From Pseudofabraea citricarpa (lineage: Eukaryota > Ascomycota > Leotiomycetes > Helotiales > Dermateaceae): a stretch of DNA of 64,000 nucleotides. The translations under genes and the position numbers were made by a program. Where the stretch lies: contig JAPWGK010000014.1 of NCBI GenBank assembly GCA_029641185.1, positions 186,001-250,000 of the forward strand. The letters are read 5' to 3'. A model generated the notes under the pieces. It was given only the letters and a program-made list of their open reading frames with translations. It did no database searches and had not been told where the DNA came from. This document shows, piece after piece, positions 11,097 through 22,901 of the stretch (positions are counted from its first letter, which is position 1; every line of letters starts with the position of its first letter).

Positions 11097-14000
11097 GCGT
11101 CTAATTTCTATATTAGATAAGGTTTATCTAGATATCTAGAGTAAAAATCTTTTAGGATTTCTTATACGTTTTTAAAATTTTCTACTAGATATTATTCTAG
11201 ATCTAGTAGTTATTAAACCTACTTGACTTTATAGAAAACTTTTCCTCTAATTATCTTTACGTCCTTAATATTCTCTACTTCTTATTTATCGTTTCCTTTT
11301 ATATTAATTAGGAGAGATTTAGTTTCTTTCTATCTAGGTAAAGGATCGTCTAGGTCTTTATATAATAAGTTAGAATAAAATATAAGATAAATCTTAAGTC
11401 CTAGTAGTAACTTTACTTTATAAGAGCTTAGTCTAATTTTCTTCTTAATCTTATAAGATCCTTTATTCTTATATTCTAGTTTTCGTAAAAGTCTTTATAT
11501 TCGGATATTTTTTATTAAGATATAAACTTTGTCTCCTAGTTTATAACTTAGCGTAAGCGATCGTTTCTTATTTATATATTTCTTTATCCTACTTTAGGAC
11601 TAAGCTATTTCCTTATATATAAATTTCTAAGTATCTTTTATTCTTTTTATAAATTTTATTACTTATCCTTTATCTAGTCTAATCTTTATAGGTTACGTTT
11701 AATTAATCTTAGTATTTTCCTAGTTAAAATCTATTCTTAGTTTATATCCTTTATTTATAAAGAATAATATAACCTTTATACTTATAGATTAATATCTATT
11801 TCCTATAAATTCTATTATTAGTAGGGTTTAACTCTAGTTATCTTATAAGTAGTTAGCGTAAGCTCTTAGGTAGTATTTTATTTTCACGTTTATTCTTTTT
11901 ATCTAGCCGTTTATCTCTAGGTATATTATTATAGATAATTAAACGTTAATTCCTAATATCTTATAAAGCTTTCTTTATATCTTACTTATAAATTAAGAAC
12001 CTTTATTAGAGATATAAGTTATAAGTAATCTATAGTATTTTTATACGTTCTTTAGGAATAATTTAGTAGTTTCTTTTACGCTTATTCTTTTATCTTTATA
12101 TCTATAAAGAATATAATATCTTTCCTTTAATAATCTACAGATTATAACTAAGATAATATTAAATCTATTACTCTCTAGAAGTCTAATTACAAAGTTTATA
12201 GATATATAACTCTAAGGTTTATCTAGTATTAATAGTAGCTCTAGGTATCCTTAGTAAGTAGTATTATTTAGTTTAGACTTTCTATAGATATAATAGTTTC
12301 TAATATATTAATTAAAATCTTTATTTATATTCTTCTAGACGTAATTATCTTATAAAAGGATTAATATCTCTCCTTAGCTAAAGTATTTAATTATAAGCTT
12401 TTTATATATTTTCTAAATTAATTTTATTCTATAAGCTTCTAGAACCTAGACTTAATTCCTATAAAATAAGATATCGTCTTAATCTTTATAATATAACTTA
12501 GGAATATCTTTTACTAATTTATTATTTCTTAAAGCCTTAAGAGTTTCTTAGTAAAACTAGTTATTCTTTTATCCCTCCTAGATATACTTAGGAATCGTTT
12601 ATTTTACTCTTATAACCTAAATATATAAGTTAAATATTTCTAGAGCTTCTTTTCTACTAATTCTACTTTTAGGAAGAATAATTTATATTTATTCTCTTTA
12701 TTAATCGTCTAATTTATCTTATAGTTTATCTTAAGATCTTCTAATTAAAGTATCTACTTTCTTATTTTATTTTCCTAGTTTATAGATAATCTAGAAATTA
12801 AACTTTAATAAGAATTTTACTTATCTAGCTTATCTTCTTATTAACTTCTTAGTAGTTATAAAATATTCTAGAGCCTTATAATCTAAGAGTACTTATATAG
12901 GTAGGTTTATTCCTTAAAGTTTAGGTTTTTATTTCTTAAAATATTTGATTATTACTAAGAGTTTCTTATTATAAATTTTATAATTATACTTAGCTAGTAA
13001 GAGTCTTCTAGAAAAGAATACTATAAGATATAAAAGTTCGTCCTCCTTATATTAAGATAATACTCTTATATTAATATAATTAGATAAGTTATATTCTATA
13101 ATATATTACTTATCTTTATTAAAATACGTAAGTATTAGTACTAAGATAATTATCTTTTTTAGTTTTTTAAAAGCGTTCTAATATTTATTATTCTAATTAA
13201 AGCCTTTTATCTTTTCCTCCTTTTTACTTAAGTTATTAATTAGAAAGAATATTCTAGAGTAATTCTTAATAAATCTTCTATAAAAGTTTATAAATCTAAT
13301 AAAGTTTTATACGTCTCTTAAGTTCTTAGGTATTTCTTATTCTTAAATATCTTTAATCTTATTAGGGTTTATTTTAATTCCTTTTATACTAATAATTAGT
13401 CCTAAGAACTTAATTTTATCTTAGTAAAAGATATATTTCTTAATATCTGCTTAAAGCCTTACTTCTTATAATTTGATTAAGATTTTCCTAATATATTCTA
13501 TATATTCTTCTCTAGTTTTATTAGTATAAATATAAATATTATTTATATAAGATAAGATAAAATTATTAGAATATTCCTAGAGCGTCTTATTTATAAAGTT
13601 CTAAAACGTTAAAGGTTTATTAGTTAATCTAAAAGAAAATATCTTATATTTATATAAGCTTTATCTAATATAAAAAGTAATAAGCTTTTTATCCTTTTTA
13701 GTTTAGAATCTAATTCTATTAAAAGTATATCTAATATCTAGCTTTAATAAGAACTTAGCCTTTCTTATTCTTACTAGAGTCTTATCTATTAAAGGTAAGA
13801 GGTATTTATTCTTTTTTATAATTATATTTAGCTTTCTATAATTAATATAAAATCTTAATCCTCCTCTAGGCTTTTATATAAAAAGAATTAGTAATAAGTA
13901 AGATATCTTACTTATATTAATAAAGCCTTTTACTAATTATTCTTTAATATAAGCTCTAATAAGTTTAAGTTCCTCTTAAGATATCTTATATAAAAAAGCG

Positions 14001-16727
14001 TATCTAAGATTTATTTCTCCTATAAGTTTAATATAATAATTATAGCTCTTATATAATAGTAACTAGTCTATAGCTTTCTTTAAGAATACCTTAATTAAGT
14101 CTTATAGTTCTTTTAGGAGATATTTCTTAATATTAACTTCTCCTTTAGTATTTCTTTACTATTATTTAATAATATTCTTTAGAGAGATAATAAATACTAT
14201 TACTTCTTTTTATCTTATCTTTCTTCTAAATCTAAGAGTATTAATATATAAAGGTTTTTATTTTAGTAGATTTACTTTTTCCTACTTAGTCTTCCGTCTT
14301 ACTTCTTTAATTTTCTACGTAGCCTTTTCTTTTATACGTCTAGGTTTTAACTCTTTTTTATATTTATTCTTTCTCTCTTTAGAGCTTCTAGGGATCTCTT
14401 TTTTAATTAGTTATTTTAAGTTTTTAGGGATTCTTAGAAAGGTTAAAGATATATTAGGAAGTTCTTTTATTTTACCTCTCTTTAAGATCTTAGTAATCTT
14501 AATTATTTCTTTATAAATATATAGATCTTCTTTCTTATCTATATAAGAAGAAGTAAGACTTAGCGTTTAAATTTTTAGTAGTTCCTTAGAGTCTTTTATA
14601 CTAAATATAACTTTATTCTTTATTATATCTAGTAATACGTTTTATAAAGATATTTATATTTTTCTAAGTATAATATTATATCCTTTAAGTTTTATAACCT
14701 AAAAGAAGCTTAGTAGTTCTTATTTCTAACTAACTTTAAAGCTAACTAGGATTTTATATTTAATAGAAGGTACTTGTCTACTATTAAATCTAATAAGAGG
14801 TTTTAGATATTATAGTTTTATTAGTCTAATCTGTTTAATTTAAGATATTTATTATACGAAGGATTCGTCTATAAAATTTCTACTAAGGTATCTAGTATTA
14901 ATTAGTATAAAAGAGAGTATTTTTATTTTTCTTATCTTATACTATAATATAAAAGAGATATCGTTCTCTAATCCTAGAGATAATCTAATAATATTAATTT
15001 TTAGGGGAATCTCTTCTTTTATATCTTAAGATACGATTTCCCTTAAGGCTTCTCGTTTTCCGACTTAGTAGTCTTCTTTAAGGATTCTATTATAATAATC
15101 TTAGTAGCCTTTCTATATAGGTAGTCCTTAGCTTTATATCCTTACTTATAATAGTAGAAGTAAGCTCCTTCCTTTAATAATTTCTATTTCTCCTTCTTAG
15201 AGAATCTTAGTTTATTTATCTTAGAAGTAAAGTTAATTAATTTTTCTTTATTAGTAGGTTTACCTAAAGTAAAAGATCCCTTAGAGATATTTATTATAAA
15301 TTAAGCTAACTTCTTCTAGATCTTCTTATTTCCTCGAACCTTTTAATTTACTCTCTTATATCTTATAATTATACTCTTATAATTAGGTTTATCTAGGAGT
15401 ATAACTCTAAAGTCTTAAAGTTCTTTATTTACCTTTATATTAAGTTTATCTAGTCTAGATCGTTTATTTTATCTAAGTTCTCTTATAAGTCTATTAAATT
15501 TAGTAAAGAAAGTTAAGAAGAGGTTATTATTCTAGTAGAGTTTCTTAACTTCTAAGAGGGCGGTTCCTCTTTTATCTAGGTTATTATAGACGAGTTTAAG
15601 TTTATATAAGACCTTATTTATAGTATTAAATCTATTTAGAGAGGATTATTATAATCTAGTTTAGATATAATTAATTATATCTCTAGATATTCTACTACCT
15701 ATATAACTAATACGATTAGTTTCGCTTATAAAGTAATCTTAGTTAGCCTTAAGCTTATTCTCGATCGTATACTTCTAGTTCTTAAATTCCTTATAGGTTC
15801 CTAAAGAGAAGATAGGTAGATCTAGGAGCTTATTACTCTTACGTGATCGGTTTCTATCTTCCTATATATCCTCTTAAGCGTTCGAGGCTATACTCTAATT
15901 TCTTATTAGCTAAATAATCTATTCCTTATCTTTAAGTATTTCTTAGATATATTAAATATTATAAGTATTCGCGCTTATTATCTTATCTAACTAGTTATTT
16001 CTATTAATTAATCTAATATTCTCTTATTCTAACTTTATAATCCGCTACTCTTTTACTATTAATTGTTTAATTAAGTTACCTATAATATTATAGACTTCTT
16101 ATACGAGCTAGTCTTATTTTTATCTAGTAAGCTTATATTCTTTATAGAATTTATTAAGTAGTTAGAGGGAGTATTCGCGTTCTTTTTATCTTATTAAGAT
16201 AATTTTCTCTACGCTCTTAATTTCCTAGAGCTTCTTTACGTTCTTATTCTCTTTTATTATAAGTATTAAAGGTTAAGGACGCGCGTATCTAGAGATAATA
16301 CGTCTAATCTTTCTAAGTTATCTAATTATTCTTATAAGTACTTTTATAAGTTCCTTTCTAGTCTTAATTAGTATAAAGGTAAATATCTTATTATCTAATT
16401 CCTCCTTCTTATTATCTTCCTTAATTATAGGTTAAAGGTTTATTCGTACTTCTAAGCGTTAAAGGTTTCGATTCTAGGGTTCGTATTCTAGTATCTCTAA
16501 TACGATTTATTCTCGTTCTCTTATTATAACTAGTAAGTATCTAGTATAATAGTATATTATTACGTGTATTCTAGGTTTTAGGATTTCTAATTTGTTACGT
16601 ATTATCGCGACTTTTAGTAAATCTAGGGATCTAGGTTTTTATATAATAAAGTATAAAAGTTCTATAAGTTCGTATATATCTTTATTATCCTTATTAGGAT
16701 AAAAGTAAAAGGATAATACTTAAATAA

Positions 16728-17074
16728 TATTATAGTATACAGAATATAAAGTAAATAAGAGATCGATATAACTAATTAATAATAAAAGATCTAAGTATAA
16801 GGAGAAAAAAAGAAAGAAAAGAAAAGAAAGTATAAGAAGCTAGCTATAAGTAGTTCTTCCTATTACGCTAGTATTTGCTCTCTAAGTATTCTCTATTATA
16901 CGTATTCTTAGGTAAGTAAATATACAGGGTAAGTTATATATAATTCACCCTACTTAGTAAATTTCTAGTTATATAATCCGGGTTAGTAAGTTATAGTACA
17001 GGGTAAGTAAAGTATATATAAGAGAAGTGAGTATATGGCACGTGTCTCGAGTGACTCACGTGAGAACCGTGACA
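16728..17074 (-). repeat. LTR, 5' copy relative to the element
   Basis: 347 bp. In element orientation it starts TGTCACGGTTCTCACG, retaining more G and C than the other LTR. It is followed by the right target duplication TATAG at 17075-17079. I see no clear tRNA-type primer binding site (no TGG) just inside it, but RIP could have erased one. Confidence 0.9.
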
Positions 17075-17079
17075 TATAG

Positions 17080-19700
17080 TGACTTTCAAAAGCTTAGAAC
17101 TGTTCTAGTTCTCTCTTGATATTTGATATTGTTAGAAAATCTCAAATGTCAAAACCTAATTCTCATCTATGTATGATAAGTCCAGCCCAACTACTTCAGT
17201 GCCCATAATGGTAGAATAAATGTATATCACGTCAGCTATTTTGCTTGTTATCTACACTTGTTGTTATTTCTCATTGCAATCCCCCCTTCACTCAAAATTA
17301 TTGGTTTTCAATGTCATAACCTTATCTTTTATGCAATGCCAAATGTGTACATACAATAAAGACAGAGCAAACATCTTAGAAGTAAGTATGGTATGATATC
17401 TGCATGTAGACTGCCAATACTTTGTGCCCAGTCCCCTAGTCTGCTAGCACTTTGCCTCTGTCATTATTTATCTGATATACCCCTCCCTTTCTCAAATTGC
17501 CACTGCCGAAAGAGAATATGTATAAATCCCATGTTTGTGTCCCATCCAACCTTTTGTCCCTGTAAATTGGTTTCAGGCTCGTCCTCTGAATTTATTCTGG
17601 CTTGTGCTAATTGGCAACTGAGGAGATTGAAAGCCACCTCTTGCAAGATAATAGATTCAAAAGCCCTTTCTCATATGCCTAAACATGATGTGCAAGTTCT
17701 TGCTTCGTTCTTTTTCGTCATGTTTCCTCTGTTCCTTTTCCCTGAAATCTTCTTTCCTTGAATGGCACAATCCAGACACTGTCACACCCTTTTACTATCC
17801 TGCTGCGATCCATGTCCCTGTATGTATGTAAGCATCCTTCTCTGATACTATATCTTCTCTGCACCCAAATTTCCAGGTAGCTCAGTTTGCCTAGGCTAGG
17901 TGGGTTGGCATGGCAGCTTGTAACTTCTTCCATCCCCACCTCATCACTCTGTGAACACCCAGACCACCCCTTTTCCATTCATATGTGACCCATAGCAGCA
18001 CCATTATTTCCTTGCTCTAAGTATATTCGGATCATCGAACTTTTTCTGGCTAGACATAGGTGGATGCCTTTCGGGATAGGAGTGTAGGATCTTTTGACGC
18101 CAACTGGTGTATAGTATCAACTAGAAATACCTGTAGAAATTCAGCAATGTATTTGGATGCATTATTTTGCAGTTTTGCATGAGACTATAGCGTAAGGCTG
18201 TTTCAAAGGGCTGAACCTGAAGCCATTCGACTTCCAACGCCAGATTGCCTATTCAGTAAAATAGAGTACTACTCTCCTGGAGCACACAGCAGGGTATTTC
18301 GGGAACACAAACCTATTTCGAGCATCAAAACAAATGAATAAACCTTCTGGAGAAGCTGAGGCGAGCTGTTATTGAGAGCAGCAGAGACAGACAAGCTGGG
18401 ACCTCTTGATACTATCGTGGTCGAATTAGGCTACAAACTACAGACAAGTCGTCTTGTACAGAAGTATTATGCCATTCATTAAAGGTCGTTTCCCTCCCAT
18501 TTCGAGTAACATAGACATCGGCAGAGGAGGAGTTTTGTCGTCAAGTTGCACCAAAATGAAGGAGGTCTAGGAGTGGCTGTCGTCAATAGTAAGTTGATTA
18601 CCCTCCAAAAACAGGCAAGGAATGCTCACCTAGGCCATGCCCCTGTTGAAATCTCGAAGGAAGGACTAGTATAACAGGTATGAATGCCACTGTCAATGTG
18701 AAGGTAATGGAGGGGATAGATAAACTTGCATTAACTATGTAGTTTGTCGACTCTGTTGTGAAGTCGACGGTTGCTCTCGACCACCAAGAAGAGGTAAATG
18801 ATTGCTGTAGTACCATAAATTCATCTAGTACTCTGGGAAGATTGCACTTCGAGGTAGAAGAAGGGCATGTATGGATATTAACGTTCAAGAGAAAGTAATG
18901 CAGCTATTAAGTAGATCATTCAGTTGAAACAATGAATGTTAAGCAGTACCCCCGGTACTCAATTACTACTAATACCCCTGTTCGACGACGTGGGAGGGCA
19001 AGCTCCTGCACTAATCAGTTGCAGCACACAAAGCTTTTCGCCTGCACGACTTCTTCCCCTTCCCTTTTCAATCACACACACTTCCTCGTCCATCAACAAC
19101 ACCAACTCCACATCAACAAGAATCACAAATCTTCATTCAATGAATGAATATCATCATTCAAAGCAAAATCATTTGATTGCTCAAAAGTAAGTCTCCATTT
19201 GTACGTTCCTTAGATCTGCCTGCACTGCATCTGCCGGTCGGGGGCCAGTGGCCACTTCGACAGCAAACCCATCACTTCATCATTACTCCACCAATTCTTC
19301 ATCAATCCATTAACGGCAATCAAGAATATCAACTGGTAGGTAGGATAGTGATCCTGCAAAGAGATCTTGACGTGTTCTTTGCTTGTGGTTTGAGAAAAGT
19401 CGCTGACGTCCATAGACATACTGCTTGCAGGCAAGAAAAGAATGGTAAGTTCCCTCTCCAATCCTTCTACTGTTCACAGCATCATCTTCGTAAGTTATCC
19501 CTCCCTTCTTCATCTACAATGCATTCGAAAATGCCGCTGTCAACGTTCTTCGACTTTTGCTAATCTCCAAGCAGCATCATCAGATCTAGACGTGCAACGG
19601 CTTACCTCTTTGTAAGTAACTCACTGAATCAAGATCTTATCATAGCTGACATCTCTCTAGTAACAGCCAGCTCCTGAGCATTCTTCTGCTCAGGGAGAGT
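17080..19700. other. Gene-free stretch of ordinary composition
   Basis: Composition returns to that of non-RIP DNA, but I recognise no conserved protein on either strand. Open frames at about 17393-17761 (+) and 18598-18888 (-) are Cys/Phe-rich or low-similarity and lack any family signal. From about 19,180 there are many well-formed GTAAGT donors and CAG acceptors around very short intervals, which look like the start of the duplicated mosaic that follows. Confidence 0.45.
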
Positions 19701-20748
19701 TGATGCTCGTCCAATCTAATCGTCAACATGTCACAGACGAGTATCAACTCTCCCACCCTCATATGGGTCGACTCCAATAACGGCATTGTCACTTTCTCCA
19801 AGCAAAAGGTAGCTGTCCGAGTATGAGGATGGCATCGTATTGCCTAGTACGAGGATCGCTGCTCGCCCCTACACAGAAGACGATAATGTAGTTTGCATTG
19901 CCGGACTAGGACAATTGCATGACTATGAGGATGGCATTGCGGCTTTGCATAGTCTAAGACAAGTCCACACACCATGAAGACGGCATAGCTGCTTTGCCTA
20001 GCAACCAACAAGACCTCTCACAGCAACATCGTGAGTGGGGCACTTTCCTTTCCTTTTTTGACATGAAGCTGCAGAACCACTAACAATTTCCAGAGACAGA
20101 ATCAGTAAGTGACCCATCCTTTTATTTTCCCTTTTCAGAACCAAACTTCATGATCACTAACTGCTTTTCAGGCCCCCTCACGAGTATGTAAAGCATCCTT
20201 TTGAAAACGAAACTGCAGAACAACTAACTGCTTTTTAGACATCAGACCATGCCCTCCCCAGATGGGCCATCTTCTTGGCGTCTGATTCATCCAAGTTCAT
20301 GACCGGCTCCAACGTATTGATCAACGGAGGTTACACCTTACATCCTCACCCATCTGACTTCGTTGAGTAAGGCTTTTCATACTCCCTTTTCCAACTCCTG
20401 ATATATCTGCCAGCACTGGCTTGTTGTAGCGTCCAGAACCAGAACTGATCTCTATCTAGTACAGCCAAAGCCAAAGTTGGGCATCCATGACCAACAACCC
20501 AATTGTACTCACTGCGGTATGTTCTCTTTAGCTCTTCAAGTAACCTTTCACTGAAAACTCAAGACTAAAGCTTCTCAGGCATCAAAAGCCGCATGCAAGA
20601 ACGTCCTGGATCCAAGTTTTGTTACACGACTGATTGAAGCTCCCACGGGGGAGCTCCAGGTAAGCTTTCCTATATATTTTCTTTAGTGGTAGAATCTGTC
20701 CTAACACAAGCTAGCCCAAGATGGAAAGTTATCAATACGAAGCGGAAT

Positions 20749-22195
20749 GCTGATGGGTGACACGATCATCAACGCCAAACGTGACGAGCTGCTTTGAAAA
20801 CAACCTCCGCACGCTGATGGGTGACACGATCATAAACGCAAAACGTAACGAGCTGCTTTGAAAACAACCTCCGCCCGCTGATGGGTGACACGATCAACCT
20901 TGACTTTAGTGTCTCATGATATATCCCACGGGGGAGCTCCAGGTAAGCATCTTTCCTATATATTTTCTTTGGTGGTAGAGTCTGTCCTAACGCAACCTAG
21001 TCTAAGATAGCCAATAAAGCTATCAAAAGCCGCTTGCAAGAATGTCTTAGACCCACATTTTGTGACACGACTAGTTGAAGCTCCAACAGCGGAGCTCCGT
21101 GTAAGCATCTTTCCTGTATATTTTCTTTAGTGGTATAATGTGTCCTAATGTGAGCTAGTCTAAGAAGATTAATACAAGCTATCAATGCTGATGGGTGACA
21201 CGATCAACCTCGACTTTCATAGGAGGCAACCACTGGTATCGTCCATCTAGACCATGATGATCAGGAGGTCATTGAATGCATGATCGAGTTCCTTTACACC
21301 CGCGACTACAACGATAACCGACAGGGAAAGACGAGTCTGCCCACCCAGCAAGCCAAGGAAAAGTGGGAAGATCGCCAGTCAAAGTCTTTATTGCACTTTA
21401 GTGTCCCACAGAATATCCTATGAGGGAGCTCCAGGTAAGTATCTTTCCTATATCTTTTCTTTGGTGGTATAATCTGTTCTAACATTAATAGGTCCAAGAC
21501 GGCAAACAAGGTTATCAATACGAAGCAGAATGCTGACGGGTGACACGATCAATCTTGATTTTAGTGTCCCACAGAATATCCAAAACAAGATTGGGGCATT
21601 CGCAGTTCGGCGTGGGATTCAAGTTGAAAATCTCCGCCAGCTACCGGAGTTGTCAGAAACACTACCAAGAAGAAGAAAGAGATATCCTGGAGCCTGGAGC
21701 CGCTGATGGGTGACACGATCAGCCTTTACTTCAACATAACACAAAGCCTAAAGAACAAAACAAAGTCAGAGCATTCGCTGTTCGCCAAGAAATTGAAGTT
21801 GATAATTCTGGAGCCGCTGATGGGTGACACGATCCGCAACGAGCAGAATAGAATCGGAGCATTCGTTGTTCGGCATGGAACCGAAGTTGATTCTGGAGCC
21901 GCTGATGGGTGACACGATCCGCAACGAGCAGAATAGAATCGGAGCATTCGTTGTTCGGCATGGAACCGAAGTTGATTCTGGAGCCGCTGATGGGTGACAC
22001 GATCCGCAACGAGCAGAATAGAATCGGAGCATTCGTTGTTCGGCATGGAACCGAAGTTGATTCTGGATCCGCTGATGGGTGACACGATCAGTCTTTACTT
22101 CAACACCAAGCGCAACGAGCAGAATAGAATCGGAGCATTCGTTGTTCGGCATGGAACCCAAGTTGATTCTGGATCCGCCGATGGGTGACACGATC
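20749..22195 (+). repeat. Eleven dispersed copies of a 19-bp repeat
   Basis: The unit GCTGATGGGTGACACGATC starts at 20749, 20813, 20877, 21187, 21532, 21702, 21816, 21901, 21986, 22071 and 22177. Copies 21532 and 22177 each carry one T-to-C change. The first three are 64 bp apart, three later intervals are exactly 85 bp, and the rest vary (106-345 bp). Each copy sits at the head of a longer duplicated module, so this is a duplication footprint and not a CRISPR. Confidence 0.9.
21816..22176 (+). repeat. 85-bp tandem repeat array
   Basis: Three near-identical 85-bp units at 21816-21900, 21901-21985 and 21986-22070 are followed by a 106-bp unit (22071-22176) with a 21-bp insertion that matches part of the preceding 114-bp unit at 21702-21815. 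The units could encode G-A-F-V-V-R-H-G-T-E-V-D, but 85 is not a multiple of three, so successive copies fall in different frames. Confidence 0.88.
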
Positions 22196-22363
22196 AAGCC
22201 TGGCCTTGCTCAAACAGCGGCAGGTAAAAAGAGAAGGAAATCTTCTGAGCTGCTGGGAGAACAAGACGAAGGTCGCCCCTTCAAGTGCAAAGTGCCTCGT
22301 ACAACACCCAACAGGGGGGTGGGGGAGGGAGAAGATGAAATAAACGGGGATGGGGGTGTGTAG

Positions 22364-22901
22364 AGTCTAATATGGGAGGATGGTGGAGGATACATGCAAT
22401 CAAGGGGGTGGAGGAGGTAGATGGAGAAGGAAGGGGGGGTCTCTCACTTATTCGTTCAATGGCCACATCTATTCCACGACTTCATTCAAAACGATCATAA
22501 GAAATATAGCTCTTTCTTTCTTTCACATAAATCTCTACAGTGTCCAAGACCCCACTCAATCTCCACCAGATGAAAACAACAAAGATGCTCAACAGGCAAT
22601 ACACGTAGATGGATGAAAAGTGATCTCACAAATACAGTCTTCCTTCCATCCTCTCTCCCTCTCCCTCTCCCTCTCCCTCTCCCTCTCCCTCTCCCTCTCT
22701 CTCTTTCCCTTTCCCTTCCCCTTTCCCTTTCCACAAACACCTAAATAATACAAGGTTCTCCAAAAGGAAACCCAAATCCCTTTAAGACTCCAGTCCAATC
22801 CATTCCATCACCCGGGTATCTTTCCAACCGACCATCCGTCCAAACCCAAATTCCAAATTCCAAATTCCAAATTCCCCAACTCCTTCCTCCCCTTCACAAA
22901 A
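22364..22901. repeat. Intergenic DNA with CCCTCT microsatellite
   Basis: Contains a CCCTCT array at about 22,651-22,700 that grades into CCCTTT units to about 22,731, plus CAAATTC units near 22,850-22,875. No gene seen. It forms the 3' flank of the DUF6594 gene on the minus strand. Confidence 0.7.

Larger units (their letters stand above)
10735..17074 (-). mobile_element. RIP-degraded Ty3/gypsy chromovirus, complete with both LTRs
   Basis: Two 347-bp direct repeats (10735-11081 and 16728-17074) bound an internal region of about 5.6 kb, and TATAG is duplicated on both sides. The element reads on the minus strand: the purine tract AGAGAGGGGGTAA lies just inside the left repeat (11082-11094), as expected for the 3' end. 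Minus-strand remnants in order are a Gag CCHC zinc knuckle (about 15,110-15,165, Cys and His codons turned to Tyr), reverse transcriptase with a Y-I-D-D-like site (13535-13549, both Asp codons now Asn), the RNase H/integrase junction (about 12,730-12,770), an integrase zinc-binding region and a C-terminal chromodomain (about 11,120-11,300). Every domain is broken by stops from C-to-T/G-to-A changes and no frame of 60 codons survives between about 10,130 and 17,390. The element is inactive. Confidence 0.92.
19700..22363 (+). pseudogene. Mosaic of SDR and BTB exon fragments with nested tandem duplications
   Basis: No single gene model works. Short intervals flanked by good splice signals are frequent. 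20239-20366 encodes the end of a classical short-chain dehydrogenase (F-L-A-S-D-x-S-K-F-M-T-G then I-N-G-G-Y-T). The frame from about 21,223 to 21,320 encodes a BTB/POZ piece (I-V-H-L-D-H-D-D-Q-E-V-I-E then F-L-Y-T-R-D-Y). A module with GAGCTCCAGGTAAGC followed by a T-rich intron start recurs near 20,652, 20,933, 21,091 and 21,427, and an exon-like piece encoding S-K-A-A-C-K-N-V-L-D occurs at about 20,585 and 21,018. Eleven copies of a 19-bp repeat run through the right half. Repeat units not divisible by three shift the frame. It could be a decayed gene or a very repetitive spliced locus; transcripts would decide. Confidence 0.55.

Noticed and set aside
17393..17761. 122-codon frame to the right of the retroelement
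   Set aside because: Composition is unlike a real protein and there is no domain or promoter support.
20749..22195. Regular 19-bp repeats with spacers, CRISPR-like at first sight
   Set aside because: The spacers are themselves duplicated, spacer length varies from about 45 to 325 bp, and the host is a eukaryote; it is nested tandem duplication.
21766..22197. 143-codon open frame on the minus strand
   Set aside because: It runs through frame-rotating 85-bp repeats and exists because the unit lacks stops; no family similarity or splice context.
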